Shown one piece after another: positions 15,475 to 27,139 of a DNA stretch of 64,000 nucleotides (within the stretch, counting starts at the first letter, position 1; the number at the start of each line of letters is the position of its first letter). The position numbers were made by a program, and so were the translations under genes. The notes below the pieces were generated by a model. It had not been told where the DNA came from and ran no database searches. It was given only the letters and a program-made list of their open reading frames with translations. This DNA is from Flavobacteriia bacterium (GTDB lineage Bacteria > Bacteroidota > Bacteroidia > Flavobacteriales > Flavobacteriaceae): the NCBI GenBank assembly GCA_004293165.1, contig RDYL01000008.1:161201-225200 (forward strand), in the 5' to 3' direction.

Positions 15475-18400
15475 TTAGTAATTAAATTCTTCTTTAGCAG
15501 CAACTAACTCGTTGTATTCTTCTTTAGAACCTACTATCATATTGTCATAGTCTCTCATACCTGTACCGGCTGGGATTCTGTGTCCTACAATAACATTTTC
15601 TTTTAATCCTTCTAAGGTATCAATTTTACCTGCTACAGCAGCTTCGTTTAATACTTTAGTTGTTTCCTGGAACGATGCAGCAGAAATAAATGATTTCGTT
15701 TGTAACGATGCTCTCGTAATACCTTGTAGTACTGGAGTAGCAGTTGCTGTAATAACATCACGAGCTTCTACTAAATTTTTATCATTACGTTTTAACAACG
15801 AATTTTCATCTCTTAACTGACGTGGAGAAATAATTTGACCTGGTTTTAAATTTTCAGAGTCACCCGCTTCTTCCACAACTTTCATTCCATATAACTTATC
15901 GTTTTCTACAAGGAAATCTCTTGTGTGCGCTAATTGATCTTCCAAGAACAATGTATCTCCTGGATCAACAATTCTTACTTTACGCATCATCTGACGAATA
16001 ACCACTTCAAAGTGTTTATCGTTGATTTTTACCCCTTGTAAACGGTACACTTCTTGAATTTCATTCACTAAATACTGTTGAACAGCAGATGGTCCTTGAA
16101 TTCTTAAAATATCTTCTGGAGTAATTGCTCCATCAGAAAGTGGTGTTCCTGCTTTTACGTAATCGTTTTCTTGAACTAAAATTTGGTTCGAAAGTTTTAC
16201 TAAATATTTCTTCACTTCACCAAATTTAGATTCGATAGCGATTTCGCGGTTACCTCTCTTAATTTTTCCAAATGTTACAACACCATCAATTTCAGAAACT
16301 ACAGCTGGATTTGAAGGATTACGAGCTTCTAACAACTCTGTAATTCTTGGCAAACCTCCTGTAATATCACTTGATTTAGATGAACGACGAGGAATTTTAA
16401 CAAGAATCTTACCTGCTTTAATTTTCTCACCATCATCTACCATAAGGTGTGCCCCAACTGGTAAGTTATACGAACGAATCAATTCACCATCTTTACCATA
16501 AATCAATAAAGTAGGAACTAATTTTTTATTTCTACCTTCAGAAATTACTTTTTCTTGGAAACCTGTTTGCTCATCGATTTCAACTAAGAACGATTGTCCT
16601 TGTTCTAAATCTTCATAAGCAATTTTTCCTGTAAATTCAGAAACAATTACTCCATTATATGGATCCCATTTACAGATGGTAGTACCTTTTTCAACAACGT
16701 CTCCGTCTTTAACAAAAATACTAGAACCATAAGGAATATAGTGTGTATTTAATAAAATACCTGTTTTAGCATCTACTAATTTTAACTCAGTAGAACGAGA
16801 AATTACGATATCAACTGTATTTCCTTCAGCATCTTCACCTTTTACAGTTTTTAAATCTTCGATTTCTAATTTACCTGCAAAACGAGTCACAATGCTAGAT
16901 TCTTCAGAGATTCCTCCAGCTACCCCTCCAACGTGGAACGTACGAAGTGTTAACTGTGTACCTGGCTCACCAATTGATTGTGCTGCAATAACTCCAACGG
17001 CTTCACCTTTCTGAGTCATTTTACCAGTTGCTAAGTTTCTTCCATAACATTTTGCACAAATACCTTTTGTAGCTTCACATGTTAATGGAGAACGTACTTC
17101 AACTCTTTCAATTGGAGATGCTTCAATTTTCTTAACGATTGCTTCTGTAATTTGTTCTCCTGCATGAATTAAAATTTCATTATCAAGAGGATTAACTACA
17201 TTTTGTAACGCAACACGTCCTAAAATTCTTTCTCCTAAAGTTTCAACAATTTCTTCGTTTTTCTTTAAAGCAGAAACTACAATACCTCTTAACGTACCAC
17301 AATCTACAGAGTTAACAATAACATCTTGAGATACATCATGTAATCTACGAGTTAAGTAACCAGCATCGGCAGTTTTAAGAGCCGTATCCGCAAGACCTTT
17401 ACGCGCACCGTGAGTAGAAATAAAGTACTCAAGAATCGAAAGACCTTCTTTAAAGTTAGAAAGAATTGGATTTTCAATAATTTCACCACCACCAGCAGTT
17501 GATTTTTTAGGCTTAGCCATCAAACCACGCATACCAGTTAACTGACGAATCTGTTCTTTTGAACCCCTTGCTCCAGAGTCAAGCATCATATATACCGAGT
17601 TAAAACCTTGTTGGTCTTCACGGATATTTTTCATTGCTAATTCTGTTAATTGAGCATTCGCAGAAGTCCAGATATCAATAACTTGGTTGTAACGTTCGTT
17701 ATTGGTAATAAGACCCATACTATAGTTCATCGAAATTCCATCAACTTGCTCACGAGCATCAGCGATTAACTGTGTTTTTTGTTCTGGAATTCTAATATCT
17801 CCTAATGAGAAAGATAATCCTCCACGGAATGCGAACTTATACCCCATATCTTTCATGTTATCCAAGAAAGCTGCTGTTGTAGGAACGTCAGTCACCGCTA
17901 AGATTTTACCAATAATATCACGAAGTGATTTCTTAGTTAATACCTCATTAATATATCCTGCAGCTTCAGGTACTACTTCATTAAATAATACCCTACCTGC
18001 TGTAGTTTGAATAATTTTATAAACTAATTCACCTTCTTCATTAAAATCTCTTGCTCTAATTTTCACTCTAGCATTTAATTCTAATTTTCCTTCATTCAAA
18101 GCAATATTTACTTCTTCAGCAGAATAGAAAGTTAAACCTTCTCCTAAAATTTTCATTTCTGGAGTAGACAAACGCTCTTTGGTCATATAATAAAGACCAA
18201 GTACCATGTCTTGAGAAGGTACTGTAATTGGAGCACCATTTGCAGGATTCAAGATATTGTGAGAAGCCAACATTAATAATTGTGCCTCTAAAATAGCTTC
18301 TGGTCCTAATGGTAAGTGAACCGCCATCTGGTCACCATCGAAATCGGCGTTGAATGCCGTACATACTAATGGGTGTAACTGGATTGCTTTTCCTTCAATT

Positions 18401-19782
18401 AACTTAGGTTGGAAGGCTTGAATACCTAATCTGTGTAACGTAGGAGCACGGTTTAGCAATACTGGGTGACCTTTAATTACATTTTCAAGGATATCCCATA
18501 CAACTGGCTCTTTTTTGTCTATAATTTTCTTAGCCGACTTAACTGTTTTAACAATTCCTCTTTCGATTAACTTACGAATAACGAATGGTTTGTATAGTTC
18601 AGCAGCCATATCTTTTGGCAAACCACATTCGAACAATTTCATTTCTGGTCCAACAACAATTACAGAACGAGCAGAATAATCTACACGTTTTCCTAATAAG
18701 TTTTGACGGAAACGACCTTGTTTACCTTTTAATGAATCTGATAAAGATTTTAATGGTCTGTTTGATTCTGTTTTAACTGCAGAAGCTTTACGAGTGTTAT
18801 CAAATAATGAATCTACAGATTCTTGTAACATACGTTTTTCGTTTCTTAAGATTACTTCTGGAGCTTTAATTTCCATTAATCTTTTTAAACGGTTGTTACG
18901 GATGATAACTCTTCTGTATAAATCATTTAAATCTGAAGTTGCGAAACGACCTCCATCAAGTGGCACTAACGGACGTAATTCTGGTGGAATAACTGGAATT
19001 ACTTTTAAAATCATCCATTCTGGACGGTTTTCTCTGTTTAAGTTAGACTCACGGAATGATTCTACAACATTTAAACGTTTTAACGCTTCTGTTTTACGTT
19101 GTTTAGATGTTTCGTTATTAGCAGCATGACGTAAACTATAAGAAAGTTCATCTAAGTCTGTACGAGCTAATAAATCCATAATACATTCAGCACCCATTTT
19201 AGCGATGAATTTATTAGGATCGTTGTCATCTAAATATTGATTTTCCATTGGAAGTGTATCTAAAATATTTAAATACTCTTCTTCTGTAAGGAAATCTAAT
19301 CTTTGTAATGATTCGCCATCAGCATTTTTAGCAATACCTGCTTGAATTACTACGTATCTCTCATAGTAAATAATCATATCTAATTTCTTAGATGGTAAAC
19401 CTAAAATATAACCAATTTTGTTTGGCAACGAACGAAAATACCAGATATGAGCTATTGGCACAACAAGGTTGATGTGTCCTACTCTATCTCTACGTACTTT
19501 TTTCTCAGTTACTTCAACACCACATCGGTCACAAACGATTCCTTTGTAGCGAATTCTTTTATATTTTCCACAAGCACACTCGTAATCTTTTACTGGACCG
19601 AAAATACGCTCACAGAAAAGACCATCTCTTTCTGGTTTGTGAGTACGATAGTTGATAGTTTCTGGTTTTAAAACCTCACCTCTAGACTCTCCTAAAATAG
19701 ATTCTGGAGAAGCTAATCCTATCGTGATTTTGTTAAACCTTTTGATTTGGTTTTTATCTTTATTATTTCTATTATTCATCAT
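15475..19782 (-). CDS. rpoC: DNA-directed RNA polymerase subunit beta'
   Basis: The beta' subunit, 1435 residues, contributes the catalytic magnesium site of RNA polymerase. The N-terminal zinc site is [19 protein letters not shown] (about 69-87). The active-site loop NADFDGD is near residue 480. The second zinc site lies around [11 protein letters not shown], and the bridge-helix/trigger-loop region includes [16 protein letters not shown]. The protein may start at either of two adjacent ATGs (MMNN). It follows rpoB after an unusually long 246-bp spacer holding a palindromic repeat. Confidence 0.99.
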   Translation of the reverse strand: MMNNRNNKDKNQIKRFNKITIGLASPESILGESRGEVLKPETINYRTHKPERDGLFCERIFGPVKDYECACGKYKRIRYKGIVCDRCGVEVTEKKVRRDRVGHINLVVPIAHIWYFRSLPNKIGYILGLPSKKLDMIIYYERYVVIQAGIAKNADGESLQRLDFLTEEEYLNILDTLPMENQYLDDNDPNKFIAKMGAECIMDLLARTDLDELSYSLRHAANNETSKQRKTEALKRLNVVESFRESNLNRENRPEWMILKVIPVIPPELRPLVPLDGGRFATSDLNDLYRRVIIRNNRLKRLMEIKAPEVILRNEKRMLQESVDSLFDNTRKASAVKTESNRPLKSLSDSLKGKQGRFRQNLLGKRVDYSARSVIVVGPEMKLFECGLPKDMAAELYKPFVIRKLIERGIVKTVKSAKKIIDKKEPVVWDILENVIKGHPVLLNRAPTLHRLGIQAFQPKLIEGKAIQLHPLVCTAFNADFDGDQMAVHLPLGPEAILEAQLLMLASHNILNPANGAPITVPSQDMVLGLYYMTKERLSTPEMKILGEGLTFYSAEEVNIALNEGKLELNARVKIRARDFNEEGELVYKIIQTTAGRVLFNEVVPEAAGYINEVLTKKSLRDIIGKILAVTDVPTTAAFLDNMKDMGYKFAFRGGLSFSLGDIRIPEQKTQLIADAREQVDGISMNYSMGLITNNERYNQVIDIWTSANAQLTELAMKNIREDQQGFNSVYMMLDSGARGSKEQIRQLTGMRGLMAKPKKSTAGGGEIIENPILSNFKEGLSILEYFISTHGARKGLADTALKTADAGYLTRRLHDVSQDVIVNSVDCGTLRGIVVSALKKNEEIVETLGERILGRVALQNVVNPLDNEILIHAGEQITEAIVKKIEASPIERVEVRSPLTCEATKGICAKCYGRNLATGKMTQKGEAVGVIAAQSIGEPGTQLTLRTFHVGGVAGGISEESSIVTRFAGKLEIEDLKTVKGEDAEGNTVDIVISRSTELKLVDAKTGILLNTHYIPYGSSIFVKDGDVVEKGTTICKWDPYNGVIVSEFTGKIAYEDLEQGQSFLVEIDEQTGFQEKVISEGRNKKLVPTLLIYGKDGELIRSYNLPVGAHLMVDDGEKIKAGKILVKIPRRSSKSSDITGGLPRITELLEARNPSNPAVVSEIDGVVTFGKIKRGNREIAIESKFGEVKKYLVKLSNQILVQENDYVKAGTPLSDGAITPEDILRIQGPSAVQQYLVNEIQEVYRLQGVKINDKHFEVVIRQMMRKVRIVDPGDTLFLEDQLAHTRDFLVENDKLYGMKVVEEAGDSENLKPGQIISPRQLRDENSLLKRNDKNLVEARDVITATATPVLQGITRASLQTKSFISAASFQETTKVLNEAAVAGKIDTLEGLKENVIVGHRIPAGTGMRDYDNMIVGSKEEYNELVAAKEEFNY

Positions 19783-20028
19783 AGTTTTTACTATTGATTT
19801 ACTTGCAATTAAAAATTGATTTTGAACAGGTGTAGATCTACTACTTTTCTGTTGACTCGAATTACTTCTCTAAACTTCAAACCTTAAATTTTGAAGTGCT
19901 AATTATAAAAACCACAAGGTTTAAATAAAAAATCGGAACGGTTTACGGTTATAAATCCTTAAAAACTTTTTTAAATACAATTATTAATAGAGACGCGATT
20001 AATCACGTCTCTACAATAATTATTTATT
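19783..20028. other. rpoB-rpoC spacer
   Basis: A 246-bp spacer with no reading frame of interest. It holds the palindromic repeat at 19988-20013 right after rpoB; the rest is AT-rich and I see no TAnnTTTG box of good quality on the minus strand. Confidence 0.5.
19988..20013. repeat. palindromic AGAGACG...CGTCTCT repeat after rpoB
   Basis: A 26-bp near-perfect palindrome (one mismatch that pairs as G-U in RNA) centred on GATTAATC, with AGAGACG and CGTCTCT outer arms. I recall similar GTAGAGACG...CGTCTCTAC palindromes as dispersed repeats in Bacteroidota and cyanobacteria. It begins 15 bp after the rpoB stop, in the transcribed rpoB-rpoC spacer. Confidence 0.75.
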
Positions 20029-23000
20029 TTATTCTTCTAATCTGATGTCTAATCCAAGACCTTTCAATTCATGCATTAATACATTGAATGATTCAGGTAA
20101 TCCTGGTTCTGGCATAGTTTCACCTTTTACGATAGCTTCGTAAGTTTTAGCTCTACCAATTACGTCATCCGACTTAACAGTTAAGATTTCTCTTAAAGTA
20201 CTTGATGCACCATATGCTTCAAGTGCCCAAACCTCCATCTCTCCAAAACGCTGACCTCCAAATTGAGCCTTACCTCCTAATGGTTGTTGCGTAATTAACG
20301 AGTATGGACCAATAGAACGTGCGTGCATTTTATCATCTACCATGTGTCCTAATTTCAACATGTAAATTACACCCACAGTTGCACGTTGGTGGAAACGCTC
20401 TCCAGTTCCTCCATCATACAAATACGTATGACCGAATCTTGGAATTCCAGCTTCGTCTGTAAATTCATTAATTTGATCTAAAGTAGCACCGTCAAAAATT
20501 GGAGTAGCAAATTTCTTGTTCAATTTTTGTCCAGCCCAACCAAGAACTGTTTCATAAATCTGTCCGATGTTCATACGAGATGGTACCCCAAGTGGATTCA
20601 ATACGATATCTACTGGTGTTCCGTCTTCTAAGAATGGCATATCTTCATGACGAACGATTTTAGCAACAATACCTTTGTTACCGTGACGTCCTGCCATTTT
20701 ATCCCCTACTTTTAATTTACGTTTCTTAGCGATGTAAACTTTAGCAAGTTTTAAAATTCCAGAAGGTAATTCATCTCCAACAGTAATTGTAAATTTCTCT
20801 CTTCTTAACCAACCTTGTAAATCGTTTAATTTGATTTTGTAGTTGTGAATTAAGTCGTTCACCATTGCATTGGTATGCTCATCTGTTGTCCATTGACCTT
20901 TAGTTAAGTGAGCAAAATCTTCTACACCTTGTAACATCTTTTTAGTGAATTTTTTACCTTTTGGTAATACTTCTTCACCTAAATCGTTCATTACACCTTG
21001 AGAAGTTTTACCATCGATGATAACAAATAATTTTTCAATTAATTTGTCTTTCAAGTCAGTATACTTAACTTCAAATTCAACTTCTAATTTATCAACGTCT
21101 TCTTTATCTTTAGAACGTTTTCTCTTATCTTTTACTGCTTTCGCAAATAATTTTTTATCTAAAACCACACCGTGTAAAGATGGAGACGCTTTTAATGAAG
21201 CATCTTTTACATCACCTGCTTTATCCCCGAAGATAGCTCTTAAAAGTTTTTCTTCTGGAGTAGGATCTGATTCTCCTTTTGGTGTAATTTTTCCGATTAG
21301 AATATCGCCAGGTTTAACCTCTGCACCAATTCTAATCATACCGTTTTCATCTAAATCTTTAGTAGCTTCTTCAGAAACGTTTGGAATATCATTAGTTAAT
21401 TCTTCGTTACCTAATTTAGTATCACGAACTTCTAATGTATAATCATCAATATGTAATGAAGTAAAAATATCATCACGTACTACTTTTTCAGAAATTACGA
21501 TTGCATCCTCGAAGTTGTACCCTTTCCATGGCATGAACGCCACTTTCAAGTTTCTTCCGATTGCTAATTCTCCGTTTTGCGTAGCATAACCTTCACATAA
21601 TACTTGCCCTTTTGAAACTCTGTCCCCTTTTCTTACGATAGGTTTAAGGTTGATACAAGTACTTTGGTTGGTTTTTCTATATTTGATTAATTGATACGTT
21701 TTATCATCTGAATCAAAACTAACCATACGTTCTTCTTCAGTTCTGTCGTATTTGATAGTAATCATATTAGCATCAACATACTCAACAATTCCGTTTCCTT
21801 CCGCATTGATTAATACTCTTGAATCAGAAGCAACTTGTCTTTCTAAACCAGTACCTACGATTGGAGCTTCAGGACGTAATAATGGAACGGCCTGGCGCAT
21901 CATGTTAGATCCCATCAACGCACGGTTCGCATCATCATGCTCTAAGAAAGGAATCAATGAAGCTGAAATCGAAGCAATTTGATTTGGAGCAACGTCTGTG
22001 TAATGAACGGCAGTTGGAGCAACCACAGGGAAATCTCCTTCTTCACGCGCAATAACATTCATAGCGGTAATTTTACCATTAGCATCCATTTCAATGTTTG
22101 CCTGAGCAATCATTTTACCTTCTTCTTCCTCTGCACTTAAGTACACTGGAGTTGACTCTAAATCTACAACACCATTAGTTACTTTACGGTAAGGGGTTTC
22201 GATGAATCCCATTCCGTTAACTTTAGCATATACTCCTAAAGATGAAATCAAACCAATATTTGGTCCCTCTGGTGTTTCAATTGGACAAAGTCTTCCGTAG
22301 TGTGTATAGTGAACGTCACGCACCTCGAAACCAGCTCTTTCTCTAGATAAACCTCCAGGTCCAAGGGCAGATAAACGACGTTTGTGTGTAATCTCTGCTA
22401 ATGGATTCGTTTGATCCATGAACTGAGATAACTGGTTAGTTCCAAAGAACGAATTAATTACCGATGATAATGTTTTAGCATTAATCAAATCGATAGGTGT
22501 AAACACCTCGTTATCACGAACGTTCATTCTTTCACGGATAGTTCTAGCCATACGAGCTAAACCTACTCCGAACTGAGCTGATAATTGCTCACCAACTGTT
22601 CTAACACGACGGTTTGATAAGTGATCAATATCATCAATCTCTGCTTTAGAGTTGATCAATTCGATCAAATATTTAACGATTGTAATAATATCTTCTTTCG
22701 TTAAAACTTGTTTTTCCATTGGAATATCAAGGTTTAACTTTTTGTTCATTCTGTAACGACCTACTTCACCTAAGTTGTAACGTTGGTCAGAAAAGAATAA
22801 TTTATCTATAATACCACGAGCCGTTTCCTCATCAGGCGGTTCCGCGTTACGTAATTGTCTGTAAATATGTTCAACAGCCTCTTTTTCAGAGTTTGTTGGG
22901 TCTTTTTGTAATGTATTGTGAATAATTGTGTAATCAGCCGCGTTGTTATCCTCTTTATGTAAAAGGATAGTTTTTACGTCTGCTTCAATTATTTCTTCGA

Positions 23001-23841
23001 TATTATCTTTATCAAGGATTGTATCACGATCTAAGATAATTTCGTTACGCTCAATAGAAACTACTTCACCAGTATCTTCATCAACGAAGTCTTCATGCCA
23101 TGTATTTAATACACGTGCAGCAAGTCTTCTTCCAGCATATTTCTTGATACCCGTTTTAGAAACTTTAATTTCTTCAGCTAAGTCGAAAATCTCCAAGATA
23201 TCTTTATCTCTTTCAAATCCGATAGCTCTAAATAAAGTAGTAACAGGTAATTTTTTCTTTCTATCGATATAAGCGTACATTACGTTATTGATATCGGTAG
23301 CGAATTCAATCCAAGAACCTTTAAAAGGAATAATTCTGGCAGAATATAATTTAGTTCCATTTGCATGGAAAGACTGTCCAAAGAATACACCTGGAGACCT
23401 ATGTAATTGCGATACAACTACACGTTCAGCACCATTGATAACGAATGTACCACTAGGAGTCATATATGGTATTGTTCCTAAATACACATCTTGAACGATT
23501 GTTTCAAAATCTTCGTGTTCAGGGTCAGTACAATATAATTTTAATCTAGCTTTAAGAGGCACACTATAAGTTAAGCCTCTATCAATACACTCTTCGATGG
23601 TATATCTAGGTGGATCAATAAAATAATCTAGGAATTCTAATACGAATTGATTTCTCGTATCAGTAATTGGGAAATTTTCCATGAAGGTATTATACAGCCC
23701 TTCGTTGCCTCTTTCGTCAGATTTAGTTTCCAATTGGAAAAAATCTTTAAACGATTTCACTTGAATATCTAGAAAATCTGGATATTGTGGAATGTTTTTT
23801 GTTGAAGCAAAATTTAATCTTTCAGTCTGATTAGCAATCAT
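20029..23841 (-). CDS. rpoB: DNA-directed RNA polymerase subunit beta
   Basis: The beta subunit of RNA polymerase, 1270 residues from the ATG at 23841 ([16 protein letters not shown], the family's usual start). The frame is open for 27 further codons, but that part is lysine/phenylalanine-rich and not conserved, so I left it out. The rifampicin-pocket region reads [20 protein letters not shown], then [13 protein letters not shown], and the C-terminus has [18 protein letters not shown]. It follows rplL in one transcription unit, with a strong hairpin in the 241-bp spacer. Confidence 0.98.
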   Translation of the reverse strand: MIANQTERLNFASTKNIPQYPDFLDIQVKSFKDFFQLETKSDERGNEGLYNTFMENFPITDTRNQFVLEFLDYFIDPPRYTIEECIDRGLTYSVPLKARLKLYCTDPEHEDFETIVQDVYLGTIPYMTPSGTFVINGAERVVVSQLHRSPGVFFGQSFHANGTKLYSARIIPFKGSWIEFATDINNVMYAYIDRKKKLPVTTLFRAIGFERDKDILEIFDLAEEIKVSKTGIKKYAGRRLAARVLNTWHEDFVDEDTGEVVSIERNEIILDRDTILDKDNIEEIIEADVKTILLHKEDNNAADYTIIHNTLQKDPTNSEKEAVEHIYRQLRNAEPPDEETARGIIDKLFFSDQRYNLGEVGRYRMNKKLNLDIPMEKQVLTKEDIITIVKYLIELINSKAEIDDIDHLSNRRVRTVGEQLSAQFGVGLARMARTIRERMNVRDNEVFTPIDLINAKTLSSVINSFFGTNQLSQFMDQTNPLAEITHKRRLSALGPGGLSRERAGFEVRDVHYTHYGRLCPIETPEGPNIGLISSLGVYAKVNGMGFIETPYRKVTNGVVDLESTPVYLSAEEEEGKMIAQANIEMDANGKITAMNVIAREEGDFPVVAPTAVHYTDVAPNQIASISASLIPFLEHDDANRALMGSNMMRQAVPLLRPEAPIVGTGLERQVASDSRVLINAEGNGIVEYVDANMITIKYDRTEEERMVSFDSDDKTYQLIKYRKTNQSTCINLKPIVRKGDRVSKGQVLCEGYATQNGELAIGRNLKVAFMPWKGYNFEDAIVISEKVVRDDIFTSLHIDDYTLEVRDTKLGNEELTNDIPNVSEEATKDLDENGMIRIGAEVKPGDILIGKITPKGESDPTPEEKLLRAIFGDKAGDVKDASLKASPSLHGVVLDKKLFAKAVKDKRKRSKDKEDVDKLEVEFEVKYTDLKDKLIEKLFVIIDGKTSQGVMNDLGEEVLPKGKKFTKKMLQGVEDFAHLTKGQWTTDEHTNAMVNDLIHNYKIKLNDLQGWLRREKFTITVGDELPSGILKLAKVYIAKKRKLKVGDKMAGRHGNKGIVAKIVRHEDMPFLEDGTPVDIVLNPLGVPSRMNIGQIYETVLGWAGQKLNKKFATPIFDGATLDQINEFTDEAGIPRFGHTYLYDGGTGERFHQRATVGVIYMLKLGHMVDDKMHARSIGPYSLITQQPLGGKAQFGGQRFGEMEVWALEAYGASSTLREILTVKSDDVIGRAKTYEAIVKGETMPEPGLPESFNVLMHELKGLGLDIRLEE

Positions 23842-24024
23842 CAATGGATAAAATTTTGATTTAAAAAAAGTAATTTTTGTGTAAATACACTGTTTTAATA
23901 ATACTTCCTTTTTAATAAACAATACATCTTTAAAATAAACCAGGAAAGTTAGTTTAATTTTTTTCTTCGTTATTGCCTACTTTTATAACGCATAAAAAAT
24001 ACAATAATTTAATATACGCAAAAT

Positions 24025-24061
24025 GGTTTAGGTCTTTGAGAACACTCTCAAGACCTAAACC
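24025..24061 (-). terminator. strong hairpin in the rplL-rpoB spacer (attenuator or processing site)
   Basis: GGTTTAGGTCTT pairs with AAGACCTAAACC and the stem continues with TGAGA/TCTCA around an ACAC loop, leaving one bulged base. Only ATTTTG follows on the minus strand, so this is a weak terminator at best. Its position between L7/L12 and beta matches the attenuator and RNase III site of the E. coli operon, a functional analogy that is inferred. Confidence 0.6.
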
Positions 24062-24082
24062 TAGCTTATTTATGAGTATAAA

Positions 24083-24454
24083 TTATTTTAACTCAACTAC
24101 AGCTCCTGCTTCTTCTAAAGCTTTCTTAAGACCTTCAGCCTCATCTTTAGAAACTCCTTCTTTTACATTTGTTGGAGCAGCATCAACTAAATCTTTAGCT
24201 TCTTTAAGACCTAAACCAGTTAATTCTTTAACCGCTTTAACAACTCCTAATTTAGAAGCACCAGCCTCTTTTAATACAACTGTAAATTCAGTTTGTTCTG
24301 CAGCAGCAGCACCTTCACCTCCACCTGCAGCAACTACAACAGCTGCAGCAGCAGGCTCGATACCATACTCATCTTTTAATATTGTTGCTAATTCGTTAAC
24401 TTCTTTAACTGTTAAGTTAACTAATTGTTCTGCGAATTGTTTCAAATCTGCCAT
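24083..24454 (-). CDS. rplL: 50S ribosomal protein bL12 (L7/L12)
   Basis: The 123-residue stalk protein that recruits translation GTPases. It has an N-terminal dimerisation helix region (about 1-35), an alanine/glycine-rich hinge ([20 protein letters not shown]), and a C-terminal domain with [24 protein letters not shown] sequence (about 72-92). It lies 56 bp after rplJ. The + strand frame across this gene is an artefact of its alanine-rich sequence. Confidence 0.98.
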   Translation of the reverse strand: MADLKQFAEQLVNLTVKEVNELATILKDEYGIEPAAAAVVVAAGGGEGAAAAEQTEFTVVLKEAGASKLGVVKAVKELTGLGLKEAKDLVDAAPTNVKEGVSKDEAEGLKKALEEAGAVVELK

Positions 24455-24510
24455 TTTTTCTATCGTTTAAAATGTTTTGTAAAAAATATAATTTATTATG
24501 TGCGTACTTA

Positions 24511-25008
24511 TTATTCTGCTCCTTCTTCCTTATTAGGTTGATTTTTAAGAGCTGCAATAACTCTTTGAGCAGGAGATTGTAATAATCCAATGATTTCTCC
24601 AATAACTTCTTCTTTAGACTTGATAGCTACTAAGCTGTCTAATAAGTTGTCACCGATATAAATTTCTTGGTTAATATAAGCTCCTTTAAAAAGTGGCTTG
24701 TCACCTTTCTTACGGAATTCTTTAATGATTTTTGCTGGCCCATTAGCTGTATCAGCAATAAACATAGATGTATTTCCTTTAAGAACTGTAGATAAATCAC
24801 CAAAGTCGCTATCTGAAGCTTGCATTGCTTTTTCAAGTAATGTATTCTTCACAACTTCTAATTTAATACCTGCTTTAAAACAAGCTCTTCTTAAGTTTGA
24901 AGTAGTATCTGCATCTAGTCCTGAAATGTCTGCTAAATAAATAACATTAACATCCGCTAACTGTGCAGTTAAATCTTTAATCGCGATTGATTTTTCTTCT
25001 CTAGTCAT
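24511..25008 (-). CDS. rplJ: 50S ribosomal protein uL10
   Basis: A 165-residue protein that anchors the L12 dimers to 23S rRNA. The N-terminal RNA-binding part starts MTREEKSIAIKDLTAQLADV, and the C-terminal helix (GEIIGLLQSPAQRVIAALKN) carries the L12-binding site. In the standard order rplK-rplA-rplJ-rplL, 22 bp after rplA. The leader of rplJ, where other bacteria place autoregulation by L10-L12, is too short here to hold a large structure. Confidence 0.97.
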   Translation of the reverse strand: MTREEKSIAIKDLTAQLADVNVIYLADISGLDADTTSNLRRACFKAGIKLEVVKNTLLEKAMQASDSDFGDLSTVLKGNTSMFIADTANGPAKIIKEFRKKGDKPLFKGAYINQEIYIGDNLLDSLVAIKSKEEVIGEIIGLLQSPAQRVIAALKNQPNKEEGAE

Positions 25009-25030
25009 ACTAAAAATTTTTAACTACCAA

Positions 25031-25720
25031 TTATACTGCTTTAGGATCTAAAGCAATTGCAGGACTCATTGTACAAGATAAGTGAATAGACTTAATATAT
25101 GTACCTTTAGCTGCAGTTGGTTTTAATTTGATTAATGTTTGAACGATTTCGTGTGCATTTTCATAGATTTTATCAGCATCAAAAGATACTCTACCTATTC
25201 CTGCATGAACGATACCAGTTTTATCAACTTTGAAATCGATTTTACCAGCTTTTACTTCAGCAACAGCTTTAGCAACATCCATTGTTACAGTACCTGTTTT
25301 AGGGTTTGGCATTAAACCTCTTGGTCCTAAAACACGTCCTAATGGACCTAATTTACCCATAACAGCTGGCATAGTGATAATTACATCAATATCTGTCCAA
25401 CCATCTTTGATTTTTTGAAGATAATCATCTAAACCTACGTGGTCTGCACCAGCAGCTTTAGCTTCAGCTTCTTTATCTGGAGTAACTAATGCTAATACTC
25501 TTACATCTTTACCAGTTCCGTGAGGTAATGCTACAACCCCTCTTACCATTTGATTCGCTTTTCTAGGATCTACCCCTAATTTTACTGCGATATCAACAGA
25601 CTCATCAAATTTTGCAGAAGCAACTTGTTTAATTAATGCAGAAGCATCTTTTAAACTATAAAGTTTATTCTTTTCAATTTTTGCTGCAGCCTCTTTTTGC
25701 TTTTTTGTCAATTTTGCCAT
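25031..25720 (-). CDS. rplA: 50S ribosomal protein uL1
   Basis: A 229-residue L1-stalk protein that binds 23S rRNA near the E site. Family motifs include [20 protein letters not shown] and [13 protein letters not shown] near the N-terminus. Then comes [20 protein letters not shown] (about 128-147), followed by the C-terminal [19 protein letters not shown]. It follows rplK by 19 bp. Confidence 0.98.
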   Translation of the reverse strand: MAKLTKKQKEAAAKIEKNKLYSLKDASALIKQVASAKFDESVDIAVKLGVDPRKANQMVRGVVALPHGTGKDVRVLALVTPDKEAEAKAAGADHVGLDDYLQKIKDGWTDIDVIITMPAVMGKLGPLGRVLGPRGLMPNPKTGTVTMDVAKAVAEVKAGKIDFKVDKTGIVHAGIGRVSFDADKIYENAHEIVQTLIKLKPTAAKGTYIKSIHLSCTMSPAIALDPKAV

Positions 25721-25739
25721 TGTCTAATTCTTTTAACGA

Positions 25740-26177
25740 TTAAAAAGGAGCATTCCCTGTTACTGTTATACCCATAGATCTAGCTGTACCTGCAATCATA
25801 CTCATAGCTTTCTCTAATGTAAATGCATTTAGATCGGCCATTTTGTCTTCAGCAATAGCTTTAATTTGGTCCCAAGTAACACTTGCAACTTTTTTACGGT
25901 TTGGTTCACCAGAACCAGACTTTAACTTTGCTGCCTCTAATAATTGAATTGCAGCAGGTGGCGTTTTAACAACAAAGTCAAAAGACTTGTCTTTATACAC
26001 AGTAATTTGTACTGGTAAAACTTTGCCAGGTTTATCTTGAGTTCTAGCATTAAATTGCTTACAAAACTCCATGATGTTAACCCCAGCAGCCCCCAAAGCA
26101 GGTCCAACCGGTGGCGATGGATTCGCTGCACCTCCCTTAACTTGTAGTTTAACTACTTTACTAACTTCTTTTGCCAT
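25740..26177 (-). CDS. rplK: 50S ribosomal protein uL11
   Basis: A 145-residue protein of the GTPase-associated centre that binds the 1070 region of 23S rRNA. The N-terminal domain has the proline-rich [20 protein letters not shown] segment (about 18-37). The C-terminal domain ends with [15 protein letters not shown]. It is first of the four ribosomal protein genes, 66 bp downstream of nusG. Confidence 0.98.
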   Translation of the reverse strand: MAKEVSKVVKLQVKGGAANPSPPVGPALGAAGVNIMEFCKQFNARTQDKPGKVLPVQITVYKDKSFDFVVKTPPAAIQLLEAAKLKSGSGEPNRKKVASVTWDQIKAIAEDKMADLNAFTLEKAMSMIAGTARSMGITVTGNAPF

Positions 26178-26243
26178 TTTTAAAAAAATTTAGCACATCT
26201 ATCAATTGGAAGCGATTGATGTGATTTATATATGTAACGAAAA

Positions 26244-26795
26244 TTATACTTTTTCAACTTGCATAAAACTCAATTCTAAAGGTGTTTTTCTTCCGAAAAT
26301 CTTCACCATTACTTCAAGTTTACGCTTTTCTTCATTTACTTTTTCAATAGTTCCATTGAAACCATTGAATGGACCATCAACAACTTTTACAGTTTCGCCA
26401 ATGGTATATGGTATAGCAACATTATCAACTTTAACTGATAATTCATCTACTTTACCTAACATTCTGTTGACTTCAGATTGTCGTAATGGCACAGCATCAC
26501 CACCTTTAGTTTCACCTAAAAAACCAATAACACCAGGGATAGACTTGATAATATGTGGTATTTCACCTGTTAAGTTAGCTTCAATCATAATATAGCCAGG
26601 AAAGTATACTTTATCCTTTGCTATTTTTTTTCCGTCACGCACAGTAACAACTTTTTCAGTTGGAACAAGCACTTGAGAAATATAATCAGCCATACCTAAT
26701 CTAGCCGTTTCAGTTTCAATATAAGCCTTAACTTTGTTTTCCTGACCACTTACAGCCCTTACTACATACCATTTATTAACATTATTATCAGACAT
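26244..26795 (-). CDS. nusG: transcription termination/antitermination factor NusG
   Basis: The 183-residue NusG binds RNA polymerase and couples it to Rho or the ribosome. The N-terminal NGN domain (about 7-115) starts KWYVVRAVSGQENKVKAYIE. The C-terminal KOW domain (about 130-183) has GETVKVVDGPFNGFNGTIEK. It follows secE by 10 bp, the standard secE-nusG pair. Confidence 0.97.
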   Translation of the reverse strand: MSDNNVNKWYVVRAVSGQENKVKAYIETETARLGMADYISQVLVPTEKVVTVRDGKKIAKDKVYFPGYIMIEANLTGEIPHIIKSIPGVIGFLGETKGGDAVPLRQSEVNRMLGKVDELSVKVDNVAIPYTIGETVKVVDGPFNGFNGTIEKVNEEKRKLEVMVKIFGRKTPLELSFMQVEKV

Positions 26796-26805
26796 ACTTT
26801 AGGTA

Positions 26806-27000
26806 TTATTTTAAAATGTTAAAAAAACCTTCAAGTGCTTTTACAAACAATTCATCAACACCCCATGTTAACAAGGCGAAAACAATTGAAAATACGGCTA
26901 CAATAATTGTTAAACGTTGAACATCAGCCCAAATTGGCCAAGTAACATTAGTTTTCAATTCATGAAAAGCTTCAGATATGTAATTAACTACTTTTGTCAT
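26806..27000 (-). CDS. secE: preprotein translocase subunit SecE
   Basis: The 64-residue small form of SecE, a partner of SecY in the inner-membrane translocon. It has an amphipathic N-terminal part (MTKVVNYISEAFHELKTNVTWP) and a single membrane helix (about 30-49). The frame is open for 15 more codons upstream, but these are the translation of the tRNA-Trp gene, so the ATG at 27000 is the start. It lies 15 bp downstream of tRNA-Trp. Confidence 0.95.
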   Translation of the reverse strand: MTKVVNYISEAFHELKTNVTWPIWADVQRLTIIVAVFSIVFALLTWGVDELFVKALEGFFNILK

Positions 27001-27015
27001 TTGAATCATTATTTG

Positions 27016-27087
27016 CACGGGCGGAGGGATTCGAACCCCCATCAATGGTTTTGGAGACCACTATACTAGCCCTTGTACTACGCCCGT
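27016..27087 (-). tRNA. tRNA-Trp (anticodon CCA)
   Basis: 72 nt with acceptor stem ACGGGCG/CGCCCGT, anticodon loop CTCCAAA with anticodon CCA, T-loop TTCGAAT, and discriminator G. The CCA end is not encoded. It lies between the tuf terminator and secE. Confidence 0.95.
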
Positions 27088-27094
27088 TTGTTAA

Positions 27095-27120
27095 AAAACC
27101 AGCAGCGTACTGCTGGTTTT
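27095..27120 (-). terminator. terminator after tuf
   Basis: AAAACCAGCAG/CTGCTGGTTTT with a 4-base loop; six T follow on the minus strand. It lies just before tRNA-Trp, so tRNA-Trp/secE expression depends on read-through or a promoter I cannot see. Confidence 0.8.
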
Positions 27121-27139
27121 AATTATTGTTGACTTATAA

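Noticed and set aside
23842..23922. 27-codon N-terminal extension of rpoB
   Set aside because: The extension is Lys/Phe-rich and not conserved; the [11 protein letters not shown] start at 23841 matches the family.
23973..24470. 165-codon plus-strand frame opposite rplL
   Set aside because: Antisense to an alanine-rich ribosomal protein gene; composition (Ala/Ser/Thr-rich) is a codon-shadow effect.
27001..27045. 15-codon extension of secE
   Set aside because: It is the translation of the tRNA-Trp gene and leader; the SecE ATG at 27000 is correct.
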